Part shown: piece after piece, positions 1 to 12,200 of the stretch | Position numbering within the stretch: position 1 is the first letter of the stretch | Layout: each line of letters begins with the position of its first letter | NCBI RefSeq assembly: GCF_024868665.1 | Contig: NC_079910.1 | Coordinates: forward strand, 12,930,425 to 12,994,424 | DNA from: Triplophysa rosa | Taxonomy: Eukaryota > Chordata > Actinopteri > Cypriniformes > Nemacheilidae | Direction of reading: 5' to 3' | DNA length: 64,000 nucleotides | Program-made: the position numbers and the translations under genes | The notes under the pieces: generated by a model | What the model was told of the DNA's origin: nothing | Seen by the model: the letters and a program-made list of their open reading frames with translations, nothing else | The model's database searches: none

Positions 1-423
1 CTCACATTTGTTGGGTGCTAAATTTGGACCCCACCTGAGACTGTTTGACAGGAATGTTGTTCCTCTTGATCAAAAGATGTTTAGACTTCGTACTTGATTG
101 AATCTCGGTGTGCACAATTCAATCAAAGGACATTATTTGTCTACAACAGCTCTGATGTCATAACCTTAACATCTCTGTGTCTCCACCTATTAGCTCTGTG
201 TGTCATATTAGACAGGGAGCTTGTAATCTTCTACTTGAAAATGACATGGCTGAACAAATGGCACAAGCAAAACAAACAATAGGAGGATGGAAGGGAGGGA
301 ATGAATATGCCAGAAGCTGCTCCTCTTATTATGGAGCTCAGCGCTGTATGGAACTGACAGAAGACGAAGAGCAGAAAGGGAAATGTGTGTTTGATTTAGC
401 ATGCTGGGGTCTTAAGCTCTTAA

Positions 424-432
424 ACACACACA

Positions 433-479
<47 letters not shown>
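424..479. repeat. (CA)n microsatellite
   Basis: About 28 CA dinucleotides interrupted by one TA. It creates meaningless Thr-His open frames on the + strand. Confidence 0.97.
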
Positions 480-481
<2 letters not shown>

Positions 482-1039
482 AAATATATAATGCCCTGAT
501 CTCAGCGGTTATTTGATTTGTTGACAACAATGCTGCACACTCGCTGGCCATTTGTAAAGCTGACGAATACATATGAAACACAGACCTGGTGTACAGCAAC
601 TGGCTGTTCTATTTGTGGTTTTAATGCTGATCTAATTGTATTGTCTCCTGGATACGTACAACACACTCAGATAATGCGATTTTGACTCTGAAATTCTTGC
701 CATGTCGTTGACAAGATAGGTTCCAGCTGAGTAGACTTTATGATGTTTGTGATGTCATCGAGGAAGGCGGAACTAGCGAGTGACTTCTACAAACTAGAGC
801 GTAAACAAACAGTGGCTACCAATGCGGCAAATCTTTGTTTTTCTTTTGTTGTGCCATGTTTGAAAGCTGTGCACGGAAGAGCATCTGTACTCCTATTGGC
901 TGTGACAGAACCCATCGTGAACAACAAGGAAAAAATCAACATGCTAGTCTTTATGTCAGGACATCGTGAAGCGTCACAGACAGAGGGTCGGTCACAATGA
1001 CATCACAACGACACCCTACGACACACAAATCGAGCCAAA

Positions 1040-1235
1040 AAATTCGTATCAATTCATAAAATGTAAATCGTACAAAAACGTACGATTATTAGAAAAACGC
1101 AATACAGCCCCACCCCTAAACCTAACGTCACTGACATGAAAGCAAGTCGTACTAAAACGTATGAATGAGATTTTACGAATTCATACGAATTAGCCACCTC
1201 GTAAAATAGTTACGAATTGCCGTGAAATTGTGTTG
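1040..1235. repeat. Dispersed teleost repeat with ACGAATT-rich ends
   Basis: The stretch is rich in TACGAATT/AATTCGTA words near both ends, has a central CACCCCTAAACCTAAC-like segment, and closes with ACGAATTGCCGTGAAATTG. I recognise this layout from a common fish interspersed repeat. No flanking duplication was found, so the ends are approximate. Confidence 0.6.
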
Positions 1236-2455
1236 AATCTGAAGCGGCATTAACTGATGTGTTTCAGGAAACCTGACATTAGGTCCCATAAATTGGTTTA
1301 TTCTGTAGAACGGCCACTTTTCATCATCTAATCAATTCTGAAATCCTATCCTAAAATTTTGATGTTAATATTCTGTTTCACTCAGAATGGTGTCACAGAA
1401 GTCAAATGTAAAATTCCGTTTTATGTTTACTGTAGTTGTGAGACGGACATTCCTGACAATTCTACAACTGGGATTTTCGCACACAGTACTTGATCCAGTA
1501 GTGATCCACAGCTTGTTTTCCAGGTCTGAGGTTAAACACATCACATCACAGTTCCAATTGTAAAATTCAGTTCAGGGCTCTCAAATCGACATGCATAGTG
1601 AATAATCGAATAATGCATGGATTGAACGCTTAAAGTGTTGCTCATGCATTATGCATTATTTATACTGCGAGATATGCTTTAAAAATATGTTTGTTAGAAA
1701 TAGTTCTTACTCTGGTCATTACACAAACAGCTAGCACCTCCTGCCCTCTAATAGAATTCACGGGTCTCTAAGGTGAAGCTAATTGGTTTGCTCGAATCCT
1801 CTTCTTTCTCCCTAATCAGATTGCTTTGATTTTGTGTATGATACAACACTTACATAAGCCATCTTTTCACATCCAGTCTCCTAGGATCACCACGTCCCTA
1901 AACTGTATCAACTAATACACACACAGAGCCTCACAGGAGTGCATGCATGCATGTTACATTGATTTATATAGAGCGTCGATAATACGCCACGCTTCATCAC
2001 CTTCGCATGAGACCAACTATCAATGTTCATTTTCTGCTCACACCTTGAAGAAAAAAGGTTATTTATTAGAGGGTGTTTATTTGAGCTGATTCAAAAAAAG
2101 TGTGAAATATAGATTTATTAGTTATTTTAAAAACTTGAAGGGCTCATTAAAGACAGCTTTTTAATTTCTTTGGGGAAGCGCCCTTTGTGTAAAGTGCGAT
2201 TAGGGTCGGTATCTGCTCTTTTAGCAATAATGGGGGTGAGAAGTGAGATTGATCACTTAATCACATCAGAATTACATCTTCAGCATTTCTCTTCTGCCAA
2301 ATGGCTTTATTACTGCAGCCCATTGACCTGACCATCTTATCAATATGATCTGTCTAGACCAAAAGCCTGAAATGAAACCGTCAGCAGAAACTAAGCCTAT
2401 ACTTTTTAACAATATACAAGAAGCGTTTTCTACAATCGAACTATATTAACAATGC

Positions 2456-2505
2456 CCTCAGATTTTTAAGTCGCTTTGGATAAAAGCATCTACTAAATCT
2501 GTGCA
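2456..2505 (-). repeat. SINE/LINE-tail fragment, reverse orientation
   Basis: The reverse complement reads like the teleost repeat core AGATGCTTTTATCCAAAGC. Better copies in + orientation are at 6739 and 46196. Only about 45 bp is recognisable. Confidence 0.6.
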
Positions 2506-3085
2506 GTATAAGCTCTGAATAATAGAGGGAGTCAGAATTCGAATACAGAATACAGACCATTCAGAAGTCTACAAACCCCTCCGTAATACCAACGCTTTTT
2601 TGAACAAGACAGAATAAAAATGCACCTCTTCATTCTTTGTTAGCCACGCAAGAGGAATTTGACCCATTTCAATCATTTTCGCAAATTCCAAACACCTCCT
2701 CCAAGCGCGTCCTCCCGCTCTGAATGCCAAATGCTGTCCTTACAACAAATGAGAGAACAAAGTGAGCAATGAGAGGAATGTTTGGAGGGTTTTTCATCTG
2801 CCAGGGTGCACACGGCTCACAACCTGACAGGCTAATGAGCGTCAAGTGCTCGCTGTTCTCTTTATTGAGCGCACGGGCTCACTGATTGAGTTCCTGTGAG
2901 AGAGAATGACGAGGATACGAAGACAGAGAGCAGTTTAGTTTATGTGGCTGTGGGGAGGTGAATTCAGTTCGTTTCTGATGTGGATGTTTTACTGTGCGCT
3001 CTGTCTTACAGGCAATAAATCTAAACCCTTGGTTGCTTAGGACGGGTCTTAAATGTGTCTAAAAGTCTAAATGTGATTGGTTTAG

Positions 3086-3361
3086 ATTTGGGCTGTCACA
3101 ATATCAGATGTTCACTAAACATGGACGAAAGAATTCACAATAACGATATTATCATAATGTATGTTGTTTTTCTAAAATTATTTTTTGTTTATTTTTTGTT
3201 TTCACATTTTTGGCCAATAGGTGGAAAGTCGTCACCTACTGTGTTTCAAATCATGTATTTGCGCAGGATAATTTACGATTATCTTATGTGTAATATTACC
3301 ACAATATCATTCATCACAGTTGTTAATATCACGGTTATTGACAATACTGAAACGCCCCTAG
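3086..3361. repeat. Possible hAT-type fragment
   Basis: It starts with TTTGGGCTGTCACAATATC, similar to the TAGGGCTGTCA ends of hAT-type elements elsewhere in the window, and is rich in ACGATATTATC-type words. The other end and target duplication are not clear, so both identity and limits are tentative. Confidence 0.3.
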
Positions 3362-3455
3362 TGTAGAGTCATTTCTTATAAATGTAAATGTTGGGAATTA
3401 ATGTCTAGAGCCAGAATTAGATTAGAATTTAGATTTATTTATGGTGTAAATGGGA

Positions 3456-3622
3456 CATTTTCACGATACGATATCACAATATGTTATTATGATATGTTCT
3501 GATATCAGTTATGTTAGCCAGCGATCTAAAAAATTTTTACAGGAAAGACCAGTTTTCTATGCTTGGACATTTTCACTATGTTATCATGATATGTTTTGAT
3601 ATCACTTATGTTAGCCAGCGAT
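3456..3622. repeat. Direct duplication of a ~55-70 bp unit
   Basis: The segments at 3456-3525 and 3568-3622 both run from CATTTTCAC to GTTAGCCAGCGAT with a few differences and one small deletion. They are separated by 42 bp of unrelated sequence. Confidence 0.8.
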
Positions 3623-3803
3623 ACAATATTTAGCGATGTATGGCCACATCCACATGAATCTAGAGCTTTCCCTATCCAATCTTTTTCTTCCTTTTCACGG
3701 CGTCGTCTCAATAAATATTTGCGTACACACGAAACCACTGAAAGGACTCAAAACGATGCAGTATACATGCCAAATCAGTTTGTGGCGCTGTAATTCTGCC
3801 ACA

Positions 3804-3945
3804 GGGATACTTCACCCAAAAATGGAAATTCTGTCATCATTTACTCACCTTCAAGTTGTTCCAAATGTGTATAAATGTCTTTGTTCTGATGAACACAAAG
3901 TAAGATATTTGTAAGAATGCTTATAACTTGACAGATTTTGCGATT
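3804..3945 (+). repeat. Fold-back repeat, left half only
   Basis: It begins GGGATACTTCACCCAAAAATG and continues through the family's CTCACCTTCAAGTTGTTCC and TTTGTTCTGATGAACACAAAG segments, but lacks the complementary right arm. Confidence 0.85.
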
Positions 3946-5616
3946 TTCTATTAACACAAGTGGCACTGTTTTGTTGTGTCTATCTCTCTAATGTTTATCT
4001 TTCATTGGTGTACTAATTTTGTTTTATTAATAATTGTCCCCATTATTATTGAACGGTATCCATCCATCATCAGTTACTTCCAGCTATGTCACACTGAAAC
4101 TAAATCTGTGTTTCTCTCATGGGCCTCAGGGCTTCATGTGTAATTATAAAAGTGTTTCCCAGTTCTAATTAACACTCCATTCTGATTAGCGTGTTAAGAA
4201 AGCATCCCGCTCGCGCCTGGACGAGAACATATGTCGTTCTGCGGAACTGTGAGATTTGCTGAAGGCAAATGCTGTAATGTGCCAAAATGTATCCCTCAAT
4301 CACAGCACATTTATATTGCTGCATTTTTGATCTTATCATATGGTTCTTTTGCATTTTGTTTTTGCATTCTCTGTAATAATGTCTTCAGGTCAGATGGGTA
4401 GAAAAGCTACACTGAAGGGCTCATGGTTGGAAGAGAATATGGAAATAGAGGAGTGGAGGTTTTGAGAGATTTTTCACACATCTGTGTTTTTCATTGCTGT
4501 CATCCTGCTGTTGTGAACTAATAAACATACTTTTGCCTAGGATCAAAGAACCAGAATATCTCATTTCCAAATCGAGTGGGCCGAGAGGGTGTCGTAGAGA
4601 TTTTAAAATTTGTGCAAGATCTTTGCTGTGCTAAATACGTACCACCTGCAGGTACTCAGTTGCTATTCAGATCCTTTATGAAAAATGCAAATGATCTGCT
4701 TCCCAGTATTTCAGCACAATTATTAAAAGAGAGAAAAGGGAAAATCTGGTCATTTTCTTGTGGTCGTTTTGCCTGTTTGATAGAGGTCTCTTATCGGAAA
4801 GCTTCATAAGAATGTGACTTCCTGTTTTCTTCCCCAAACTTCCTCCCCCCATTTATTCATTCAGTTGTTCCATTGAGCACTATAGAGGAACTGCTCACAA
4901 AAGCTGTCGTCATGGGAACCCATTATAGTCTGGGACTCATGTCACTGCAGTCTGGAAATCGTGAAAAAAACATACAATGCGAAAATGAATTTACCACAGC
5001 CTCTCTCTTTAACTGTTTCTGTGTTTGGAAAAGAAAATAATAGTTTACTGCTCACTAAATACTCTGGTGTACACACTGTGTAGTGTCTTCTAAAAAAATA
5101 TTGTGTAAAACAGAATTCATTGTGAATAGCAATTGTTACTATGTATTGTTGTCACATGACCTCATATTTCAGCGAGTGAGGAAGTCATGTTGCATTTTTA
5201 ATCTAATTTTGTGTTCAAATCAGATTTTCACTACACGTTTATAATTGCCAAAATGATTTGCGATAACAATATTATCACAACATCAATTGCATTTCCCCCA
5301 TAAAAAGGCTATCAGTCTACACCAATCTTTAGTTTATTTTGTGTGTTTCTTCTTTTTAGCCAATGATTCATATACCTTAAAAAGGAGTGCAGGGAGGCAC
5401 AGAGAGAGTTTGTAACCATTGTGGCTTGTAAGGCTTTATAGATGGTTTTAAAGCAACAACATAAACATTACCGCGCGGGTGCACTTTCATGGCCCAAACT
5501 TAACTTCCGGTACACACCCGCAAAGAATAGATTCCCTGTAGATTATTTCTCATAACAAGCAATAGAAATAACAAGTAAATTACATTAGCTAGCAAGGTAA
5601 AAGTATGTCTAGTCGG

Positions 5617-6433
5617 TAGGGGTGCGGGAAAAATTTGATTCTTAGATGCATCGCGATGCAGACGTGGACGATTCTGAATCGATTCACAAAAGTCCAAAAA
5701 TTGATTTTTTAATGTATTAATAACGTGATGTTAGTGGAACAAAAAAGGCAGAAGTCATTCGCGGGTGCGGACAGTTTTGAGTGCGCACACCTCACTCATA
5801 GCAGTAAAGATACACGAGCAGTAAAGATAGAGAAAATGATCCAGCCCCCTTGGACTAAACTGCAAGATAAACAAAATACATTTTAGAAAGGTCTTTCTCG
5901 GTCTATTCTCTGCAGTGAGCGGAAGGTAAAAGCAGCGCATTTAATTCACTGTGCCGCAGCATACTTGTCACTAAATGAGTGCAAATAGCATTTTCCCAAA
6001 ACCTGTCACTAAGAGATAAGAACATGAACATACTTCTGTAAATATGCAGTTTGTTACCAGAGGTGCTGGGTGCGCTGCATTAGATGAATCCACTGCTCCA
6101 TAGGCGTATGATGATTTTGTAAGACGATCAGGCAATTCCTGAACATGTAGTATTAATTATTAATTATACTTATTTAACGTCAGACAAGAGAAACAGAAAA
6201 TATGTAAATGAGAACGGCTTCACTGGGCAGTTTTGCATTATAATACATAATGTGACAGTTCAGAGACTTGAAGCAAAAGTGCCAACACTAGTCTTGACTC
6301 TGAGCGTAAATGCGACGTAATGACGTCACACATATGCAAATTAGCACATCGAGAATCGATTCTAAAATCGAATCTTGATCGTCAGAATCGATTCTGAATC
6401 GAATTGTGAGGGACCAAAGGATTCCCACCCCTA
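5617..6433. mobile_element. Non-autonomous hAT-type element (817 bp) with 8-bp target duplication
   Basis: The ends are imperfect inverted repeats: TAGGGGTGCGGGAA on the left, and on the right the complement of TAGGGGTGGGAATC. Exact 8-bp copies of CTAGTCGG flank it at 5609-5616 and 6434-6441, as expected for hAT-superfamily insertion. Both sub-terminal regions are rich in ATCGATTC/GAATCGAT words. No transposase frame was seen, so it must have been moved by a transposase from elsewhere. Confidence 0.88.
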
Positions 6434-6660
6434 CTAGTCGGTATTATTTTGGGTTACCAGTAGTCCATCCATGTGTCTCATTCCTCGATAGTTTCCCTAT
6501 TTGTCACTTTCTATCTTTGTATGTAGGAATTGATTCTGTCTCTGGAGATATTTGGGGTGTGAAAGATTGAAGTGGAACCTCTAAAGACATCAACAGAAAG
6601 AGTTCAGTCTTCTGTTAGACTCGCATTTCATTTATAAAAGATGGGTTATCATGTACGGCT

Positions 6661-6958
6661 TTCTTTCCTATGCAGAACACAAAAGAAGATATTTTGAAGA
6701 ATGTTCAGAATAAAACAACACTGAAGTCTTCCATTGTATTTACATTTAGTCATTTAGCAGATGCTTTTATCCAAAGCGACTTACAGAGAGTTCAGGGAGC
6801 AATAAAGCGATAGGCTATGTCATACGGGAGCAATAATACAATTGGTGCTAATACAAAGTTACTAGTTTCAACAAAAGCCAGACCAATACCTGTTGAGAGA
6901 AAAAATGCCTTCTTTTGTGTTCCATAGAAGAAAGAGTCATAGGCAGATTTTGAATATA
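6661..6958. repeat. Fold-back repeat copy interrupted by a SINE-like insertion
   Basis: The left piece, with AGAACACAAAAGAAGATATTT, and the right piece, with CTTCTTTTGTGTTCCATAGA, are complementary arms of one fold-back repeat. They are now separated by unrelated sequence that includes a SINE-like core. Confidence 0.65.
6739..6815 (+). repeat. SINE-like repeat core
   Basis: It contains GCAGATGCTTTTATCCAAAG followed by CGACTTACAGAGAG, a widely dispersed teleost repeat signature. It lies between the arms of an older fold-back repeat, so it probably inserted later. Confidence 0.75.
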
Positions 6959-9151
6959 TCTTATATTAGATGTCAAGTTTAATGAACCTAAAGAGACCGC
7001 ATTTATCCAGTCTAAACAGATATGTCTCTGCATGTAGGCTCACAGTGTCCGGTGTCTATTCTGGGTCTGTCTTATGCAACAGACAGTACCCTCATCGCTG
7101 TCATTTGTTCTCGGAGGAATAAAGTGTGTGAGGTAGAGCATAACACCAAGAGCCTCTCAATTATACACACTCCATTAACTCATGTCTTCATAATTCAGTC
7201 TAATAGGTGGAATAAAAAGAGAGAGAAATGAGGTTCTATTGTTTCTTACTGTAATAAGTTTAAAGCTCATTGTTTAATATTGAAGTACTTTTTTATCCAT
7301 GACATCATCAGATTCCTGGACATCCTGTGGTGGAGTGGGAGTGTGTTTCATAAGGGACGAGCGAGAACAAGATCAGGATATTGTGTGTTCAGGTTTCTGT
7401 ACCCGCATTAGGTTTCATGGTGTTGAAATTCAGGTAGCTGGTAAGCAATGCGGGAATCAAATGACAGGCTACTTGGATAAGAGGTGCACCATGTGTTAGC
7501 CAAGCAAAATGATGTAGTGATATAGATATAAATACACACAAAATCCTGTGCGTAAAAATGTGAAGAATCATACTTTTGTTTGGTGGCTTAATGCTATTTA
7601 ACGTGTCACCACATGGCAAGCAAAAAAAAAACACACAAAGCCATTTGTGTTACATTCTCCGCTTACGTACAAGGTAAAAGATACCTGATGCACATAACAG
7701 ATTTTATTTTTTGTAGATGGTTGTTTCTTTAAATTGCACATATTGTGGACATTATTGCACAAGGGTCCGACTAAGGTTCTTACAATTCCCCACTTAAAGT
7801 TATTGGCATGCCGATGACTAACTTAGGGTTTGTAAATTGGGGACTATTTATATGAGCATTGGTATATTTTTCTTGTCTGCACATCTCCAGAGAGAGAAAA
7901 GACTCAATGTTGGAGACATACTCATTGCATTATAAAGTCTACTTGGTTGCATCAGCCTTGCGGAGTGTATGACATGACGGTCAGAACTGCAATTGTGAGA
8001 TCATAGACAGAAAACAGACAGTTTAAAGGCATGAGCACATAGAGTATACATAGAGCATTACTTTAAATGTTATGTTAAGTGAAACTTAGAATAAATGACA
8101 TTGTTATTCTGTCATTGTGTCTAGAATTCTTCTCCACAGTCTCAGCAAAGTGCATTAATAAAAAATTAGTGGTACAAAGTTGGTCGATACGCCAAGTCGA
8201 TGCTTCCATTTTCTTTCAGCACAAATCTATTGATTTTAACGAAGTGTAATGCTATTAAAAGCTGCTTTGCTGTGAAAGTGGACCATTCTGTCAGCCCACA
8301 TACGACAGGGAGGTTTAAATTGGACTTCACACTGCAGTTTAGACTTGTTAACCCCTTCGTGTTAGATTTGTAGATGAAGACAAACATTGGTGCAATTACA
8401 TGGAGAAAATTGAGTTTGCTGTGATGTAAGGCCTCTTAATGTGCTTTAAGCTGTCCTATAGTGTAAATATATGTGTTACAGGTTGTAAAGCACACCTGCA
8501 GTGATTTATAATAATACATTTCCTCAAGCATCTTATTTTTATAATTACTAAAAAAAATAACAACAAGTAAGCAAATAAAAGATATTCTTTTGCTACACTG
8601 TAAAAAATGGTAAAAATGGAAATTGTGGTTGGGCATAATTGTTAACCATTGCGACAAAAATTGTTAACCATTTTAATATTTACTATCTTTTTTGCTGTAT
8701 CTTATAATAGTCGAGTTGATTCAGTATTGTTTCATAATATTTTTACTTGAATAAAATCATGTAATTTAGATTTAAGCACACATTTTGGTTTCCGTAAAGA
8801 AATTTTTTGTGTAAGAAATTTCAGTTGATAGTCACCCCGAATTAGTGATGTGTATGTCTTGATTAATATAATAACACTTTATTGACCAATCAGCATCCAG
8901 CTATCAGCTTTATTATTTTTCTGATGGTTAAATGATCTTAAAGGTATTTTATTATGCCGTTACTTTCTTTGCAGTTGCAATATCCCTTACATTTCAAAGT
9001 TATGTTTATTTCCCCCCAATTTCCTGCTAAATAATGATTTATGGATGTGTAATATGACATAGAGAGAAGGGGGAGAAAGGATTTATGTCTGTGTCTCTCT
9101 TTTTACTGTATACATTTGAATTAATTTCCCATATTTTCCTTTTTCTTGTAG

Positions 9152-9211
9152 AACTTGAAGAAGAGAGGAGCCAGGCCAAACAACAAACCTGATAAAAAAG
9201 CATCACCTCTG
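9152..9211 (+). CDS. mtcl2: MTCL2-like, first exon seen in window (20 codons)
   Basis: The acceptor TTTTCTTGTAG and donor CTG|GTAAGA bound a 60-bp exon, phase 0 on both sides. It encodes [20 protein letters not shown], a basic linker that in this family precedes the [10 protein letters not shown] segment found at the start of the next exon. Its fit to the following exon is the main reason to accept such a short exon. Confidence 0.85.
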
Positions 9212-12200
9212 GTAAGATATACAGTACTACTATATACTTACTACCTTCATTTTGCAGCTTGTTGTGATATAATGAGCTGTACAAGTACAGAATTTATCTG
9301 TACATCACACCAGGTTCAGTATATAAACCCTTGGCTATTATCCCATCAGACATGAAAGGTGTTAGTTAAATTGATTTTCTTCATCTTCTTCATCGCCTTT
9401 TTAAGAAGTCTTGTGTTCTGTCCACCGTGAGTTTACACTCTTGTTAATCAAGTTCAAGACCAGATTCAGAATCAAGCTGTATTGATTTTGAGTTTACATT
9501 TTGATGATTCGCCAGGTGTATATCTTTATGAAAAAACAGTGAGAGGCAATGCAACTAAATGTTACTACTAGAAATACACCAATACTAAATTTCTCCACCG
9601 ATACGATAGACGATTATTTAGAGCCGATATCGATTCTGAAGATAAAATTTATATTTCTTAACTTTCTGAATGTTATTAATTAATATAATGACAATTAATA
9701 CTGAACATCAAACTATATATACAGAGCACAAATGCATTGCATTTTTCTGTCCTCTTTTGATGGACAGGATCAGCCCTGATCATTGGCTGTTTTTAAACTA
9801 TTGGCTTATAGTTGCGAAAATAGCTTTTATCAATCATTACCGGTTATTGTCCTATATATATATATATCGGTGCATCTCTAGTTACCACATAACATGTATA
9901 CAAACATATATATAATTGAATTCATTGCAATTCAGAGAAATTCATTCTTATCACATATCAGTGAGAATGTTATACTTTTAACTTACATTTTTCTTCCTAA
10001 ATAAATTGTCTGGAGTGATGCTCCAGCACAACAAAAATAAGACTTAGCTTTGGACATGATTGTAGACAACATGATTTTAATGAGAACGAGTATGTTTTGT
10101 GGTGTCAGTCTGGCCAGATTGTTGAAACCTTAATGAGAACATTTTCCTCGCGGTTTTACCATTAACAGCAACATTAGCAGGTTGGACATTGGCTGTTTGC
10201 TCATAAAAACAGAGTATAAATAGAACGCGCATTGTCATTAAAAACGACAACGTCATGCACGTCTAATTTCCATCAATGTCCTCATTTAGCCTCCAGAAGA
10301 CAGTTCAGACCTAAAATGTCAGCTTCACTTCGCCAAGGAAGAGTCAGTCCTCATGTGCAAGAAACTCACCAAGATGGTGAAAGACAATGAGGCCATGAAG
10401 GAAGAGTTGGCAAAGTATCGTTCTCTCTACGGCGAAGTCGATGCTTCGCTTACGGTCGAAGAGGTTGCCGACTCCCCTCACACCCGTGAGGCGGAGGTCA
10501 AAGTGCATCTGAAACTGGTAGAAGAGGAAGCAAACCTTCTGAGCCGTCGAATCGTAGAGCTGGAGGTGGAAAACCGTGGCCTCCGTGCCGAAATGGACGA
10601 CATGAAGATCCAAGAGCCTCTGGGTGGGGTTGCAAGTCACCCGCTGCTTTCCTCGTCATCTGAGAATTTGATGGAGTTGCAACGACACCTGCAGTTTGTG
10701 GAAGAAGAGGCGGATCTGCTGCGGCGGTCCCTGATCGAAATGGAAGAACAGAACAAGCTCTTGATGAACGAGCTCAATCACTACAAATCTGAACTTCCTG
10801 TTGTTACCGAGATAGAGCCGTCACCCGCAACCATCACTTCACCCACAATCATTCACAATGCTGCTGAAGATGGAGGATCGTGTCTAAATGAAGGCACCAA
10901 TAAAGAGTTGCTAACTGCTAGGCTGCAGATCGCAGAGCTGAATGGAAAAGTAAAGAAACTCCAGTACGAGAACCGAGTGCTTCTTTCCAACCTCCAACGG
11001 TGCGACTTGGCCTCCAACCAGGGCTCCGGACGTCCGGCACTGGAGACAGATGCCGAAGCAGGGGACTCGGCCGAGTGCATCCCGAGCCAGGCACACCGTG
11101 AAGGGCCGGTGGGAGATGAGCAAATCGATATTCTGGAGGAGAAGAATCAGAAAGTTTCAGGATCGAGTCATATTCATACCTCCCAGTGCCTCAGTGTCAA
11201 AGACCTTCTCGCTATCCGCGACCAGGCGCAACTCGTTACCTCAGCCATCCAGCATTTGACATCGCCCGACTCCACTATCTATCGTAAGATCACATCCAAT
11301 GAGTCTGCAGAAGCAGTTCTGCTGGAGAAAAACCAGATCCAGGGTTCAACGCTGCCTCTGATGGAGGCTCTTCATGGTCGACTGCAGTCTCTTCAGGCTC
11401 AGCTGCACGCCCTCAGCGAGAGGGTGGACAACCTGGGTCAGTGTCCTGAGACAGAGCGTTTGGAAGGGATATCCCAGATGCACGTGTTGTCGGAGTCAGG
11501 GGACCTGACAGATGGTCAAGTTGACCAAATCACAGCCCTACTGAAGGTATGAATATTCTCATTCAGTATTTTTCTATCCCATTTTATCCTATCCTTTTCA
11601 TTTCGATGTTCATTTGGAAATTTTATTTTTGTTGCTTGGCTTGGTAGATCTTAAATGAGTTGAATTTAACACTGCCCTTTTCCTTCGAATGTTTTGCTGA
11701 CCACTTTAACAATGCATGCTCGTAGTGCATTTTAAAGCCTTATAGTGGATAACAATTTGGCCTCTAATGGATTTGATCAATAAATTGAAAAAGAACTCAG
11801 CAATTTGGCTCTAAGGCCTGTGGTAAGTGTCCAAGTTGATTTACTGTTGTATTGGCCAAGCGTTTTATTTCCGGATTAAAATGAGACAAATCTCATTGGG
11901 ATTTTAATTTTCACCTTGCTGATACAGTTGGTAGTGAAATCCCATTCAAAACATACTTAAAAGGGTAGGTCTTTCAAAAATTAATTAATTTTATTAATTA
12001 ATATTAAAATAATTCTGTCATCATGTGTTTACCCTCATGTTGATGAAAACCTGTAGGACGTCTTCTTCCGTGGAACACACAAAAAAAGATATTTTAAGAA
12101 ATGTCTCAGTGGTTTTGTGTCCATATAATGGAAGTCAGTGGGTGCCAATGTTGTTCGGTTACCAACATTCTTCAAAATATATTCTTTTGTGTTCTGCAGA

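Larger units (their letters stand above)
1..9151. other. Intron (or upstream region) of the MTCL2-like gene, no exon recognised
   Basis: No coding exon could be supported here. The first exon I can place starts at 9152 after an in-phase acceptor, so this stretch is inferred to be intron of the same + strand gene, whose N-terminal exons lie to the left. It holds a CA microsatellite, dispersed repeats, one complete hAT-type element and fold-back fragments, listed separately. The open frame at 740-1000 has no recognisable domain or splice context. Confidence 0.55.

Noticed and set aside
177..482. + strand frame ending in His-Thr repeats
   Set aside because: The tail is simply the translated CA microsatellite; the upstream part has no motif.
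740..1000. 86-codon + strand open frame
   Set aside because: No recognisable domain, no splice sites placing it in the gene, and it sits next to a dispersed repeat.
10353..10355. ATG as a possible start of the MTCL2-like protein
   Set aside because: The conserved family sequence continues in frame upstream to the acceptor at 10289 and into the 9152 exon, so this Met is internal.
10344..10640. 98-codon minus-strand open frame opposite the large coiled-coil exon
   Set aside because: It is antisense to a strongly conserved exon, has no motif of its own, and openness follows from the codon content of the real gene.
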